Source: Wolbachia endosymbiont of Spodoptera picta
GTDB taxonomy: Bacteria; Pseudomonadota; Alphaproteobacteria; Rickettsiales; Anaplasmataceae
Direction of reading: 5' to 3'
Assembly: GCF_018141665.1 (NCBI RefSeq)
Contig: NZ_CP067976.1
Location: forward strand, 930,001-994,000
DNA length: 64,000 nucleotides
A program made the position numbers and the translations under genes. Below, one piece after another: positions 36,000 through 45,381 of this stretch. The notes below the pieces were generated by a model. It was not told the origin of the DNA. It searched no databases and saw only the letters and a list, made by a program, of their open reading frames with translations. How positions within the stretch are numbered: the stretch's first letter is position 1; each line of letters opens with the position of its first letter.

Positions 36000-36488
36000 A
36001 TGATCATTTACTTAATCGGATTTCCGGGTAGTGGCAAACTTACGATTGCAAAAGAGCTGTGTAATATTATTGATGGGGTGATAGTAGACAATAACCTGTT
36101 TAATAATATCATATTTGATATGATTGATTTCAGAAACGCTGAGGTTACAAGTGAAATATGGGAAGAAATTTTTGTGATTAGAGAGAATATGTTAGCAATA
36201 TTGGAAAAATACCATATAGAATCAAAGCATTATATATTTACAAACGAATTGATAAAAGGTGATTCCTATGATCAAAAAGTATATAACTCAGTGGTGAATT
36301 TAAGTAAAAAAATGAACGTGGAGATTCTCCCTGTGGTGTTATATTGTAATAGTGGAGAACTAGTAAAGCGCGTTCAATTAAAGGAAAGAGAGCAGGAGAG
36401 AAAAATTACTGATTCAGATTTTGCTATGAGAAGAATTAAAGGAAAGAAACTATTTATGCCTCAAGGTTCACTTGAAATTGATAACTAA
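36000..36488 (+). CDS. P-loop kinase-like protein (AAA_33 type), probably truncated by a stop codon
   Basis: 162 residues with the nucleotide loop GFPGSGKLTIAKEL at residues 7-20, a form seen in small AAA_33-type kinases of unknown substrate. RVQLKEREQERKITD near 120-135 looks like the lid region. The stop TAA at 36486 is followed in frame by NLSAKEVAKKIVEKM and 25 more codons to 36597; that helix looks like the normal C-terminal end of such kinases, so a nonsense mutation has probably removed it. rppH begins at 36592, overlapping the lost tail. Confidence 0.65.
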   Translation: MIIYLIGFPGSGKLTIAKELCNIIDGVIVDNNLFNNIIFDMIDFRNAEVTSEIWEEIFVIRENMLAILEKYHIESKHYIFTNELIKGDSYDQKVYNSVVNLSKKMNVEILPVVLYCNSGELVKRVQLKEREQERKITDSDFAMRRIKGKKLFMPQGSLEIDN

Positions 36489-36591
36489 AACTTAAGCGCA
36501 AAAGAAGTTGCAAAAAAAATTGTTGAAAAAATGAATAGTAAAAAAGTAGTTGGAACTTCTATGATAGATAATTTAGCAATAGAGAGTATTT

Positions 36592-37080
36592 GTGATTAGT
36601 GAGGAGAAAGAGTATCGCCCTTGTGTTGGCATAATGTTATTTAACAAACAGGGAAATATTTTTATTGGAAAACGTTTTGATAGTGACTCTTATTGGCAGA
36701 TGCCACAAGGAGGAGTTGATGAAGGTGAAGAGCTAGAGCAGGCAGCGCTACGTGAGCTATTGGAGGAAGTTGGTACTGATGAAGCAGAAGTTGTGGCTCA
36801 AAATAAAGAGTGGATATATTACAACTTACCCAAGGAAGTTATACCGATATGCTGGAATGGGAGATATTCTGGCCAAAAGCAAAGGTGGTTCTTAATGAAA
36901 TTTTGTGGGAAGGATAAGGATATTAATATTAACTATACTGATCATCCAGAGTTCAAAGAGTGGCGTTGGCAAAATGTGGATGATTTGGTAGCCAGTGCCA
37001 TACCGTTCAAAAAAGAAGTTTATAAAAAAGTGATAGAAGAGTTTTCTTCTATCATAAAAGGATCTATTTATGATAGTTGA
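36592..37080 (+). CDS. rppH: RNA pyrophosphohydrolase (Nudix)
   Basis: Removes pyrophosphate from the 5' end of mRNAs, opening them to decay. The Nudix box fits the consensus with Gly40, Glu46, Arg54, Glu55, Glu58, Glu59 and Gly61, and the N-terminal YRPCVGIMLFN and the W...P.....W.....GQKQRWFL segments are typical of RppH. The start is a GTG at 36592. It overlaps tatD by 11 bp, so the two are probably co-translated. Confidence 0.92.
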   Translation: MISEEKEYRPCVGIMLFNKQGNIFIGKRFDSDSYWQMPQGGVDEGEELEQAALRELLEEVGTDEAEVVAQNKEWIYYNLPKEVIPICWNGRYSGQKQRWFLMKFCGKDKDININYTDHPEFKEWRWQNVDDLVASAIPFKKEVYKKVIEEFSSIIKGSIYDS

Positions 37081-37858
37081 TTCTCATTGTCATCTAATTT
37101 ATTTTTCTGATGATGAAATACCAAAGGTAATTTCAAGAGCAGAGCAAAATGGTGTGAGAATTTTGCATAACATATGTATAAGCATTAATGATATCCCTAA
37201 ATTATTAAAAATCTCTTCATCCTATGATCAAGTCTACTGCTCCGTTGGTATACATCCGCTTGATACTAATGTGGAAAAAGGTGAGTGTATAAATGCTGAT
37301 GAATTGATTGAATTTACTAAGGGCAAAAAGGTAATTAGTATCGGTGAAACTGGATTAGATTTTTATAAATCTGATAACAAAAGCAATCAAAAAAAAAGTT
37401 TTGCATCACATATAGAAGCGGCAAAAGTAACAGGATTACCTTTAGTTATTCACACTAGAAATGCTGATAGTGAGATGATTGATATGTTAAATTCAGAAAT
37501 GAAGAAGGACGCTTTTAGTGGAGTAATGCATTGCTTTGCTTCTTCTAAAGAGCTTGCTTATAAGGCTATGGACTTGGGATTATACATTTCATTTTCTGGA
37601 ATTATTACTTTTAAAAATGCGAACTTACTAAGAGAAATTGCACAAAATGTGCCACGTGAGCGTGTTTTAGTTGAAACTGATGCACCTTATCTATCTCCTG
37701 AGCCTTACAGAGGAAGAAAAAATGAACCGGCAATGGTGAAATATGTTGTGAATTGTTTAGCAGAATTATGGAATGAATCGTCGGAACAAGTAGCAAAAAT
37801 AACTACAAATAATTTTTTTAGACTGTTTTCGAAGCTTGAGCTCAAAGAAATTCTATAG
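37070..37858 (+). CDS. tatD: TatD-family metal-dependent deoxyribonuclease
   Basis: TIM-barrel metal hydrolase of the TatD family, linked to DNA repair and nucleic acid turnover. The 262-residue protein has the first metal motif DSHCHL at residues 3-8, SIGETGLDFY, LVIHTRNAD, GVMHCFA and the final ETDAPYLSPEPYRGRKNEP. All metal ligands are present. It overlaps rppH at the start and ends 5 bp from the convergent mdh. Confidence 0.92.
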   Translation: MIVDSHCHLIYFSDDEIPKVISRAEQNGVRILHNICISINDIPKLLKISSSYDQVYCSVGIHPLDTNVEKGECINADELIEFTKGKKVISIGETGLDFYKSDNKSNQKKSFASHIEAAKVTGLPLVIHTRNADSEMIDMLNSEMKKDAFSGVMHCFASSKELAYKAMDLGLYISFSGIITFKNANLLREIAQNVPRERVLVETDAPYLSPEPYRGRKNEPAMVKYVVNCLAELWNESSEQVAKITTNNFFRLFSKLELKEIL

Positions 37859-37863
37859 GGCAA

Positions 37864-38808
37864 TTAATTTAGCTGACAGAGCTCTTTTACTGCACTTACA
37901 GATTTATAAAACATCTCTTGTTCACTATCGTTCATTTTAACTTCTAGAACTTTCTCAACTCCATTTTTGCCAATAATAGTAGGAACACCAATGAATAAGT
38001 CTTTCACACCATATTCACCATTAAGATAAGCAGCGCATGGTAATATACGCCTTTTATCTTTTAAGTATGATTCTAGCATGCTTATGGCTGAAGATGCAGG
38101 AGCATAGTATGCAGATCCAGATTTAAGTAGATCAACTATTTCTTTTCCACCATTACGAGTGCGCTCAACTATTTCATCAACTTTTCCTCGCGTAATCAAA
38201 CCCATCTCAATGATTTGGGTAAGTGGAATGCCAGCAATTGAAGCATAATTGATTAGTGGTACCATAGTGTCACCATGTCCTCCAAGCACAAAAGCAGATA
38301 CATCTTCGACAGAAATATTTAACTCACTTGCAAGAAAATAACGAAAACGAGCAGAGTCAAGCACTCCTGCCATACCAACAATCATATTAGTTGGCAGGCT
38401 TGAAGATTTGTATACTACTGAAACCATAGCATCTAAAGGATTGGTAACCACTATTACAAATGCGTTTGGAGAATGTTTTTTAATATTTTCCCCAACCTCT
38501 TTCATTACTGCAGCATTAGTTTGCAGAAGGTCATCTCTGCTCATTCCAGGTTTTCTGGCAATGCCAGCAGTTATTATAATTGCGTCAGAGTTTTTTATAT
38601 CTTCATACCTATTTGTACCAGTAATATTGACATTAGATCGATCAATAGGAGATGATTCTGTAATGTCAAGTGCTTTACCTTGTGGTATTCCATCGCTTAC
38701 ATCAAGCAAAATAACATCTCCTAGTTCTCTTAGTGCAATCATATGGGCAAGAGTCCCACCGATATTTCCTGCACCAATCAAAGATATTTTTTTTCTTTGT
38801 GCTGTCAT
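37864..38808 (-). CDS. mdh: Malate dehydrogenase
   Basis: NAD-dependent oxidation of malate to oxaloacetate in the TCA cycle. The 314-residue protein belongs to the LDH-like MDH group: GAGNIGGTLA at about 12-21, VTNPLDAMV, MAGVLDSARFR with the substrate arginine, and GGHGDTMVP with the catalytic His. It lies 3 bp after nuoC, at the end of an apparent operon starting near 41648, which links an NADH-making enzyme to NADH dehydrogenase genes. Confidence 0.95.
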   Translation of the reverse strand: MTAQRKKISLIGAGNIGGTLAHMIALRELGDVILLDVSDGIPQGKALDITESSPIDRSNVNITGTNRYEDIKNSDAIIITAGIARKPGMSRDDLLQTNAAVMKEVGENIKKHSPNAFVIVVTNPLDAMVSVVYKSSSLPTNMIVGMAGVLDSARFRYFLASELNISVEDVSAFVLGGHGDTMVPLINYASIAGIPLTQIIEMGLITRGKVDEIVERTRNGGKEIVDLLKSGSAYYAPASSAISMLESYLKDKRRILPCAAYLNGEYGVKDLFIGVPTIIGKNGVEKVLEVKMNDSEQEMFYKSVSAVKELCQLN

Positions 38809-38811
38809 TTT

Positions 38812-39387
38812 CTACTCCTTTATATTTACTTTTGTGGCTTTACTACCTTCCCAAGGGGATAAGCTGTCAAACATACGAAAATCTTGCGGTAAGTCTATAG
38901 GATTATATACAACCTTTTTTGCCTCTATATCGTATCTTACTTCCTCGTAGCCAGTGAGAGGAAAATCTTTTAACATTGGATGACCTTTGAATCCATAATC
39001 CGTTAAAATCCTACGTAAATCTGGGTGATTAGAAAACTCTATTCCATACATATCAAATACTTCACGCTCAAACCACGAAGCTGCGTTAAATATCTTTGCT
39101 GCACTTAGAGGTATATCATCTTCACATAACTGAAGCTTTATGTGCACTCTGATATTGTGCACAAGGCTGAGCAAATTGTATATTAGCTCGAAACGTTTTT
39201 TTCTATCTGGGTAATCAACTCCAAAAACGTCAACTAATAATTCAAGCCTACACTTTTCATCATTACGTAGAAAGAGTAAGTGATTTTCAATGTCATTCAA
39301 AGCTGAATATATTACAATAGTGCCATCATTTTTCTGAATACATTCACATTTAGTCTTTTTTTGTATGTATTTTGCAGTTTTATCCAT
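38812..39387 (-). CDS. nuoC: NADH-quinone oxidoreductase subunit C
   Basis: Peripheral-arm subunit of respiratory complex I (30-kDa subunit). The 191-residue product has the family signature ASWFEREVFDMYGIEFSNHP followed by LRRILTDYGFKGHPMLKDFP. One base separates it from nuoB upstream and three bases from mdh downstream. Confidence 0.95.
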   Translation of the reverse strand: MDKTAKYIQKKTKCECIQKNDGTIVIYSALNDIENHLLFLRNDEKCRLELLVDVFGVDYPDRKKRFELIYNLLSLVHNIRVHIKLQLCEDDIPLSAAKIFNAASWFEREVFDMYGIEFSNHPDLRRILTDYGFKGHPMLKDFPLTGYEEVRYDIEAKKVVYNPIDLPQDFRMFDSLSPWEGSKATKVNIKE

Positions 39388-39388
39388 G

Positions 39389-39892
39389 CTATATATTCTT
39401 AGTTCGTTTTATTTTATTTTGTAGACATAGCATTCCATATAGTAACGCCTCAGCAGTTGGAGGGCATCCAGGAACATATACATCAACTGGCACAATTCTA
39501 TCGCAACCACGGACTACTGAGTAAGAATAATGATAATAGCCACCGCCATTTGCACAACTTCCCATAGAAACGACGTATTTGGGGTCCGCCATTTGATCAT
39601 AAACTTTACGCAATGCTGCTGCCATTTTATTAGTTAACGTGCCAGCAACAATCATAACATCTGCTTGCCTTGGGCTTGCACGAAAGATTATGCCATATCT
39701 ATCAAGATCATAACGACTGGATGCAGTGTGCATCATCTCTACTGCGCAACATGCAAGACCAAATGTCATTGGCCACAATGAACCAGACCTTGCCCAGTTC
39801 ATTATATAATCTATTAAATCGCCAAATTTAGTGATAAGAAAACCTTCTTTTTTGTAACGATTCCAATCGCTATTAGATAAATTTACTCCCAT
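39389..39892 (-). CDS. nuoB: NADH-quinone oxidoreductase subunit B
   Basis: Carries the N2 iron-sulfur cluster of complex I, the last one before quinone. The 167-residue protein has the tandem cysteines in GLACCAVEMM, then SMGSCANGGGYY and VPGCPPTAEALL, giving the four cluster ligands. It overlaps the end of nuoA by 10 bp. Confidence 0.95.
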   Translation of the reverse strand: MGVNLSNSDWNRYKKEGFLITKFGDLIDYIMNWARSGSLWPMTFGLACCAVEMMHTASSRYDLDRYGIIFRASPRQADVMIVAGTLTNKMAAALRKVYDQMADPKYVVSMGSCANGGGYYHYSYSVVRGCDRIVPVDVYVPGCPPTAEALLYGMLCLQNKIKRTKNI

Positions 39893-40236
39893 TCCAACGC
39901 ACCTTTACACCACTCATAAATAAAGCCTATAGTAAGTATTGCAAGGAATATCATCATAGAACAAAATCCGTAATAGCTTATTTTAGATAAAGAAACGGCC
40001 CAAGGAAAAAGAAAAGCAATTTCTAAATCAAATATTATGAACAATATTGCAACTAAGTAAAATTTTATGTCGAAACTTTTTCTGGCTCTTGATAAAGGAT
40101 TAAAGCCACACTCATATGTAGAAAGCTTTTCACCATCTGGGTTACTGACTGCAAGAAACATAGGTAATACACCTAAAGTAAAGGATACTACAATTGATAC
40201 ACAGATAAAAATTAATATGGTTAAATATTCACTCAT
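39883..40236 (-). CDS. nuoA: NADH-quinone oxidoreductase subunit A
   Basis: Small membrane subunit of complex I with three hydrophobic segments. The loop YECGFNPLSRARKSFDIKFY and the following FIIFDLEIAFLFPWA are the invariant family features. The length of 117 is normal. It lies 17 bp after the HIT-family gene and overlaps nuoB. Confidence 0.94.
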   Translation of the reverse strand: MSEYLTILIFICVSIVVSFTLGVLPMFLAVSNPDGEKLSTYECGFNPLSRARKSFDIKFYLVAILFIIFDLEIAFLFPWAVSLSKISYYGFCSMMIFLAILTIGFIYEWCKGALEWE

Positions 40237-40253
40237 TTAAAAAACATATAACA

Positions 40254-40622
40254 CTATGAATTTACATGCTTTCCTAATCTTTTACCACCTAAAATATGTA
40301 TGTGAAAGTGCGGTATAACTTGCTCTCCATCTTTACCGTGATTAGTAACTAATCTATATCCTGTTTTTTCTAAGTTATATTTATGTGCTATTTCTCTAAC
40401 AGTTTTAAAAAAACTTACTATTTCCTCTTCGGAAGCTTTCAGAACAAAATCATCGTATGAAACGTATTGAGCTTTTGGTATAACTAGAATATAAACTGGT
40501 GCATCAGGATACTTATCACGAAAAGCTAGCACATTTTCATTTTTATGTATTTCCTCATAAGACAACTCACCTCTTAATATCTTAGCAAAGATATTAGTGT
40601 CATCATAAGCTGTACTACCCAT
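40254..40622 (-). CDS. HIT-family nucleotide-binding hydrolase
   Basis: 122-residue histidine-triad protein, HINT branch; such proteins hydrolyse aminoacyl- or phosphoramidate nucleotides. The triad is His105, His107 and His109 in PHFHIHILGG, and the N-terminal IFAKILRGEL is standard. It is packed between a 93-codon hypothetical gene (6 bp gap) and nuoA (17 bp gap), so it is likely co-transcribed with complex I genes. Confidence 0.92.
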   Translation of the reverse strand: MGSTAYDDTNIFAKILRGELSYEEIHKNENVLAFRDKYPDAPVYILVIPKAQYVSYDDFVLKASEEEIVSFFKTVREIAHKYNLEKTGYRLVTNHGKDGEQVIPHFHIHILGGKRLGKHVNS

Positions 40623-40628
40623 ACTTTA

Positions 40629-40910
40629 TTAAATTCCTGGTCCTCTTCTATTTTGCTTATGATTTGGTGTAGAAGGTGGGCTTATTGCTGCTTCGCTAGA
40701 AGCATCTTCAAGACTTGAAACGTCTTTTAGCTGTATATCTTGTCCACGCAAAACTGACCCATAGTCCATTTGGTGTCTTTTTGAAAACGTTTCTATTCTA
40801 TTTGCCCTTCTTGCAGCAATAACTTCTGGTTGTAAATGATACATATCTCCAGGAACAGTTAGGCTATGATACCTTTCCTCTATTTGAACTTCTTTCGTAA
40901 CACTCTCCAT
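40629..40910 (-). CDS. Small hypothetical protein in the nuoABC operon
   Basis: 93 residues, no recognised family, no signal or membrane segment. The N-terminal half is moderately structured (ERYHSLTVPGDMYHLQPE) and Arg-rich, while the last third is Ser/Pro/Asn-rich and ends NRRGPGI. It lies 3 bp after the 245-codon hypothetical gene and 6 bp before the HIT gene, so its expression is probably real. Genus-restricted. Confidence 0.65.
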   Translation of the reverse strand: MESVTKEVQIEERYHSLTVPGDMYHLQPEVIAARRANRIETFSKRHQMDYGSVLRGQDIQLKDVSSLEDASSEAAISPPSTPNHKQNRRGPGI

Positions 40911-40913
40911 AAT

Positions 40914-41648
40914 TTATTTCCCCCTACCTCTTATGCTTTCGCAACTTTCAAAATCTTGTTTAATAGCTTTTTGCCAATTATTTAAAATTTTCTCTGATGA
41001 CTTTTCTTTATCCATAAGCCTTACAACTTCCTGTGACTTCTGCTTTTTACTATCATATCCACTATACAACTTTTCTGCAATACCATACAGCAATTTCCGA
41101 TCTGTGTGAACTTTAAACTCTCCACCAGTAATTTTTGCCAAATTTTTAAGATCACAATCAATCTTATTATAAATTCCTTCAAGAGCGTACTTTTTCATTA
41201 CTTTTTCATCCATACCTAGATTTTTATCTTTTATTTCTTGGATAATCTTTTCAACATCAACTTCAATTACAATTTTGTTTTCTTCTCTAAAAATAGTTAT
41301 ATTGGGCAGATCTTCCCTTATTTCATCTAATTTCTCTGGACTCAAGTAAGGTATATTCCCCGTTAAAGTTCTTGACGCTAAAAAACTTACCTTACCTTTT
41401 TCTTGTTTTGTTATTTGTATGCCAAGGTACTTACTAGCTTCTGTGGTTTTTATAGGTGGGTCATATTTCTCTTCTTCTTTAGGTACATCACTCACAGCGT
41501 TTTTTAATGAAACTTTAGCATCATGCTTCATTTCATCAATTGAAGCAAACGGTTTCTTTATAGGATAAATAAGTGCTTTAGGCACAAGAAAAAACACACC
41601 TTTTATCTTAGCCAAAATAGACTTTTTATTTGACTCATCTTTTGCCAT
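40914..41648 (-). CDS. Hypothetical protein heading the HIT-nuoABC-mdh operon
   Basis: 244 residues. An upstream ATG at 41696 exists, but GGAGGT sits 4 bp before the ATG at 41648 (MAKDESNKK), which is chosen. There is a short hydrophobic stretch at about residues 12-25 (IKGVFFLVPKALIYP), otherwise the protein is charged and probably alpha/beta, with IVIEVDVEKIIQEI near 125-140. No family is recognised. It is the first gene of a tightly packed seven-gene run. Confidence 0.65.
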   Translation of the reverse strand: MAKDESNKKSILAKIKGVFFLVPKALIYPIKKPFASIDEMKHDAKVSLKNAVSDVPKEEEKYDPPIKTTEASKYLGIQITKQEKGKVSFLASRTLTGNIPYLSPEKLDEIREDLPNITIFREENKIVIEVDVEKIIQEIKDKNLGMDEKVMKKYALEGIYNKIDCDLKNLAKITGGEFKVHTDRKLLYGIAEKLYSGYDSKKQKSQEVVRLMDKEKSSEKILNNWQKAIKQDFESCESIRGRGK

Positions 41649-41832
41649 ACATACCTCCAAGTCACTTTCTACAATCAGATAGTAAAATACACCCAATTAT
41701 AGACGAAAATATTTAAGCTTGTATATCTATTATAAGATGAAATTATAGAAATAGCAATCATTATTTGTACATTACCAAAGTATGTAGTATTTTTGCTGCT
41801 TTTCTTGTTCAAATTACCTTTAAAGATAAATT

Positions 41833-43209
41833 ATGTTAAAATGGAACGCAAATAATATTATCGATGCTACTGGCGGAAGAGGGGAGGGTGTTTGTAATTC
41901 GGTATATAGCTCAAATATTTCAACGGATACAAGAAGCATAAAAAAAGGTGATTTATTTATTGCTCTCAAGGGAAAGAAATTTGATGGGCATGATTTTCTA
42001 CATGAAGCATTTTTAAAAGGAGCTGTTGCTGCGGTAGTAAGCGAAGATAAATATAGAAATTTTCCTCTAATTATTGTGCAAGATACTCTAAAAGCTTTGC
42101 ATAATATGGCATCATATTACATTAGAAATATTCTTGTTAATGCTAAAGTTATCACAATTACAGGTAGTGTTGGGAAAACCACTACAAAAGATATGCTTAA
42201 CACTGTTTTGTTGCATTATGGAGTATCTCATGTAAATGAAGGTAACTTGAATAATAATATAGGATTGCCTTTTACGATTCTAAAAGCGCCAGAAGACTGC
42301 CAGTACTTAATCCTTGAAATAGGAATGAGTAGAGCTGGTGAAATAAAAGAGTTATCGGAGATTAGCAATCCGGATATTGCAGTTATTACCAACATTGAAC
42401 CTGCGCATGTTGAAAATTTTTCATCTCTACTTGATATTGCGCAAGCGAAATTAGAAATTCTACATGGTATGAAAAATAATGGTACTTTGGTTTTGAATAA
42501 GGATAATGAACATTATGATTATCTCTTATCAAATGCTAACAGAAATGTAGTAAGCTTTGGTAAGAATGAAAGTGCTACTGTTTGTTTGTTAGACCTAATA
42601 AGAGACGATAACGGTCTAAATTTAAAAATCAAACTGAACAGTGGTCAAATTATGAACTGTAATTTACCTGTAAAAGGCGAACATTTTGCATACTCTGCAT
42701 TAGTTGTTACAGCAGTTTTGCAAAGTCTCGAACTTGATTTATCTAAATTACCACTAGCACTTGAGAATTTTACTGTAACAGAAGGTAGAGGTAATGTTCA
42801 TCAAGCTAAATACAATGGAAAATTAGTACATTTGATTAACGACTCCTATAATGCTAACCCTACTTCAATGAAGGCTGCAATAAGAACTTTAGGTACATAT
42901 TCTAATTTAAGAAAAGTGGCACTACTTGGCGATATGTTAGAACTTGGTAATGAAAGCATAGTATTTCATACAGAATTGCTTGACTCTATAGTAGAACAAA
43001 ATGTGAATAAAGTTCATACGGTTGGTAAATTTATGTTAGAATTGAATAAACTTTTACCGGAGAATATAAAAGGCATGCATTTCGATGATTCTAACAAATT
43101 GAAAAGTAATTTAGCTAATATTGTTCAAGGTAATGATGTAATTTTAGTTAAAGGTTCTCATGGAATGAGAATGGACCTTATAATGCAGGAATTCACAATA
43201 GAATATTAA
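41833..43209 (+). CDS. murF: UDP-MurNAc-tripeptide--D-Ala-D-Ala ligase
   Basis: Cytosolic ligase that adds D-Ala-D-Ala to the peptidoglycan precursor. The 458-residue protein has the three Mur-ligase domains: N-terminal STDTRSIKKGDLFIALKG, the central ATP loop TGSVGKTTTKD with NLNNNIGLP and EIGMSRAGEI, and the C-terminal domain with NDSYNANPTSMKAA and LLGDMLELG. It is clearly MurF rather than MurE because of the NDSYNANP motif. An NDUFA9-like gene follows. Confidence 0.95.
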   Translation: MLKWNANNIIDATGGRGEGVCNSVYSSNISTDTRSIKKGDLFIALKGKKFDGHDFLHEAFLKGAVAAVVSEDKYRNFPLIIVQDTLKALHNMASYYIRNILVNAKVITITGSVGKTTTKDMLNTVLLHYGVSHVNEGNLNNNIGLPFTILKAPEDCQYLILEIGMSRAGEIKELSEISNPDIAVITNIEPAHVENFSSLLDIAQAKLEILHGMKNNGTLVLNKDNEHYDYLLSNANRNVVSFGKNESATVCLLDLIRDDNGLNLKIKLNSGQIMNCNLPVKGEHFAYSALVVTAVLQSLELDLSKLPLALENFTVTEGRGNVHQAKYNGKLVHLINDSYNANPTSMKAAIRTLGTYSNLRKVALLGDMLELGNESIVFHTELLDSIVEQNVNKVHTVGKFMLELNKLLPENIKGMHFDDSNKLKSNLANIVQGNDVILVKGSHGMRMDLIMQEFTIEY

Positions 43210-43257
43210 ATAAAACTATTGTATTAATTTAAAGTTAAGTTATTGGAAGTTTTAACT

Positions 43258-44208
43258 GTGATAAAACGTATAGTTATTTTTGGTGGAACGGGATTTATAG
43301 GAAAACACATCGTAAGACGCTTGGCAGCGGCGGGGTATTTAATAAGAATATTTACTCGTGATCAGGAAAAAGCTGCTTGTCTGAAGTTATGTGGAAATTT
43401 AGGACAAATATCAATAATTGAAGGAGATTTTTTTAATGAAAAATCAATTTTAGAAAGTATGGAGGGATGTGATGTTGTTATAAATTTAGTAGGAATACTA
43501 TATGAGACAAGAAAGCACGATTTCTATGACGTTCATGTTGGAGTAGCTGAAAGAATAGCAAAAGCTGCGCAAATAAAAAGTGTATACATGATGATACATT
43601 TTTCTGCCATGGGAATAGAAAATAGTAAGCTGTCAAGATACGCCCAAAGTAAATTAGAAGGTGAAAAAGCTGTAACTTCAGCATTTCAGGGAGCAATAAT
43701 AATTAAGCCAAGTCTTGTATTCGGTAAAGAAGATAGTTTCTTCAATAAATTTGCAAGATTAGCAACAATTCTTCCTTTTTTGCCGTTAATCGGTAGTGGA
43801 ATAACGCAATTTCAGCCGATATGTGTAACAAACTTAGCTGAAGTGGTATATCGTATTATCAGCTTTAATAAGCAAGATAAAAAAATTTATAATATAGGTG
43901 GACCAAAAGTTTACTCTTTTAAAAGCTTATTAAAGTTTATTCTGAATGTGACTAACAGAAAGTGTCTACTGATCAATGTACCTTTTCCAATGGCAAGATT
44001 GATAGCCTTTTTCTTAGAAAGTAAAGTTGTTTCTGTGCTGTTAAAACCTATAACCGGAGATGCAAGCCCTATACTTACTCGAGATCAGGTGAAAGTTATG
44101 ATGAATAGTTCAATCGAAAAGTCAGATGATCTCGGAACAATGAAAATTAGACCACTAGCAATTGAAAATGTGGTACCAGAATACTTGAAAATTTATAGAA
44201 AGCGTTGA
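43258..44208 (+). CDS. Complex I NDUFA9-like NAD(P)-binding epimerase-type protein
   Basis: Extended short-chain dehydrogenase of the NDUFA9 (39-kDa complex I accessory) branch, kept by many alphaproteobacteria and probably bound to NADPH. The Rossmann loop GGTGFIGKHIVRRL is at the start; VVINLVGILYET and YAQSKLEGEKAV are typical for the branch, and KPSLVFGKEDSFFNKFA is its hallmark. The GTG at 43258 gives a start right before the first strand; a TTG at 43243 is possible. It is 48 bp after murF. Confidence 0.85.
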   Translation: MIKRIVIFGGTGFIGKHIVRRLAAAGYLIRIFTRDQEKAACLKLCGNLGQISIIEGDFFNEKSILESMEGCDVVINLVGILYETRKHDFYDVHVGVAERIAKAAQIKSVYMMIHFSAMGIENSKLSRYAQSKLEGEKAVTSAFQGAIIIKPSLVFGKEDSFFNKFARLATILPFLPLIGSGITQFQPICVTNLAEVVYRIISFNKQDKKIYNIGGPKVYSFKSLLKFILNVTNRKCLLINVPFPMARLIAFFLESKVVSVLLKPITGDASPILTRDQVKVMMNSSIEKSDDLGTMKIRPLAIENVVPEYLKIYRKR

Positions 44209-44216
44209 TAGAAGAA

Positions 44217-44290
44217 TGTGCCCGGTAGGATTCGAACCTACGACCCACAGCTTAGAAGGCTGTTGCTCTATCCAACTGAGCTACGGGCAC
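44217..44290 (-). tRNA. tRNA-Arg (anticodon TCT)
   Basis: The minus strand gives a 74-nt cloverleaf: acceptor GTGCCCG/CGGGCAC plus A discriminator, D-arm AGCTCAGTTGGATAGAGC, anticodon stem ACAGC/GCTGT with loop CTTCTAA (anticodon TCT), and T-arm with GTTCGAATC. It reads AGA and AGG arginine codons. No CCA is encoded. Confidence 0.94.
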
Positions 44291-44432
44291 ACATCATGTA
44301 TAAAATGCTTCTTAGTACACGTGAAGTCAAGTATTTCTTGTGAATATAATGTTTGTGATAATATCTCAAAACTTTGTCAGTACAGCATGTAACGATAAAA
44401 CTGAGAAAAAAGAAGCGTGGGTAATAGGAAGT

Positions 44433-45371
44433 CTAATAGCGCAGTAACACAGAACCCCAGGTCAGGCCTGCACCTATTGAAATCAGCAATATCAGATTTC
44501 CTGACTTTATTTTTGATTCTTGTACTGCATAGTCTAAGGCTAGTGGAATTGACGCTGCTGAGGTGTTTGCATGCTTATCAACTGTATTAATTACTTTTTC
44601 TATAGGAAAATCTAATTTCTTTACTACTGCTTCAATAATGCGAATGTTTGCTTGATGGGGAATTAACCAGTCAATATCAGTAATCTTCAAACTATTGCAT
44701 TTTAGAGTTTCCTCTACTGAGGCTGTTAATTTCTCTACTGCATGTTTAAACACTTCTCTTCCATTCATAAGTATCTTTCCAGAATCACGAGTAGAGGATA
44801 TTCCTCCGTTTGTACATAATAAGTCCACATTGCCATCAGAGTGTAAGTTTGTTGATATAATGCTACTGCTACTCATTTCTGATTTCATTATCACTGCACC
44901 AGCACCATCACCAAAGAGTACACAAGTTGACCTATCTTCCCAATCAACAATCCTAGACATTATTTCAGCACCAATAACAAGCGCGTATTTAATTCTATCG
45001 TTAGACTTTATAAGTGAATCAGCAACTGTAACTGCATATATAAAACCAGAGCATGCTGCCTGTACATCAAAAGCAAATGCGTTTTTACACTTTAATTTAC
45101 TTTGTATAATCGTTGCACAGCTAGGAAAAGTTTTGTCAGGTGTTGTTGTTGCAACTATGATCAAACCAATTTCATCTATTGAAATTTTCGCTTTTTCTAT
45201 AGCATTTTTCGCTGCATTAACAGCTAAATCTGACGTTAATTCTCCTTCATCTGCTATATGTCTTTGAACTATTCCTGTTCTTTGCCTTATCCATTCATCG
45301 TTTGTTTCAACTATCGATGCAATTTCGTTATTACTCAAAATTTTTTTTGGTAGGTAAGAACCAGTGCTCAA
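44433..45371 (-). CDS. fabH: 3-oxoacyl-ACP synthase III
   Basis: Starts fatty acid synthesis by condensing acetyl-CoA with malonyl-ACP. The 312-residue thiolase-fold enzyme has the catalytic Cys107 in AACSGFIYA, the His in PHQANIRII, and the Asn in HANTSAASIP. It follows plsX by 10 bp and is third in an rpmF-plsX-fabH group, a classic bacterial arrangement. Confidence 0.95.
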   Translation of the reverse strand: MSTGSYLPKKILSNNEIASIVETNDEWIRQRTGIVQRHIADEGELTSDLAVNAAKNAIEKAKISIDEIGLIIVATTTPDKTFPSCATIIQSKLKCKNAFAFDVQAACSGFIYAVTVADSLIKSNDRIKYALVIGAEIMSRIVDWEDRSTCVLFGDGAGAVIMKSEMSSSSIISTNLHSDGNVDLLCTNGGISSTRDSGKILMNGREVFKHAVEKLTASVEETLKCNSLKITDIDWLIPHQANIRIIEAVVKKLDFPIEKVINTVDKHANTSAASIPLALDYAVQESKIKSGNLILLISIGAGLTWGSVLLRY

Positions 45372-45381
45372 TATGAAACTT

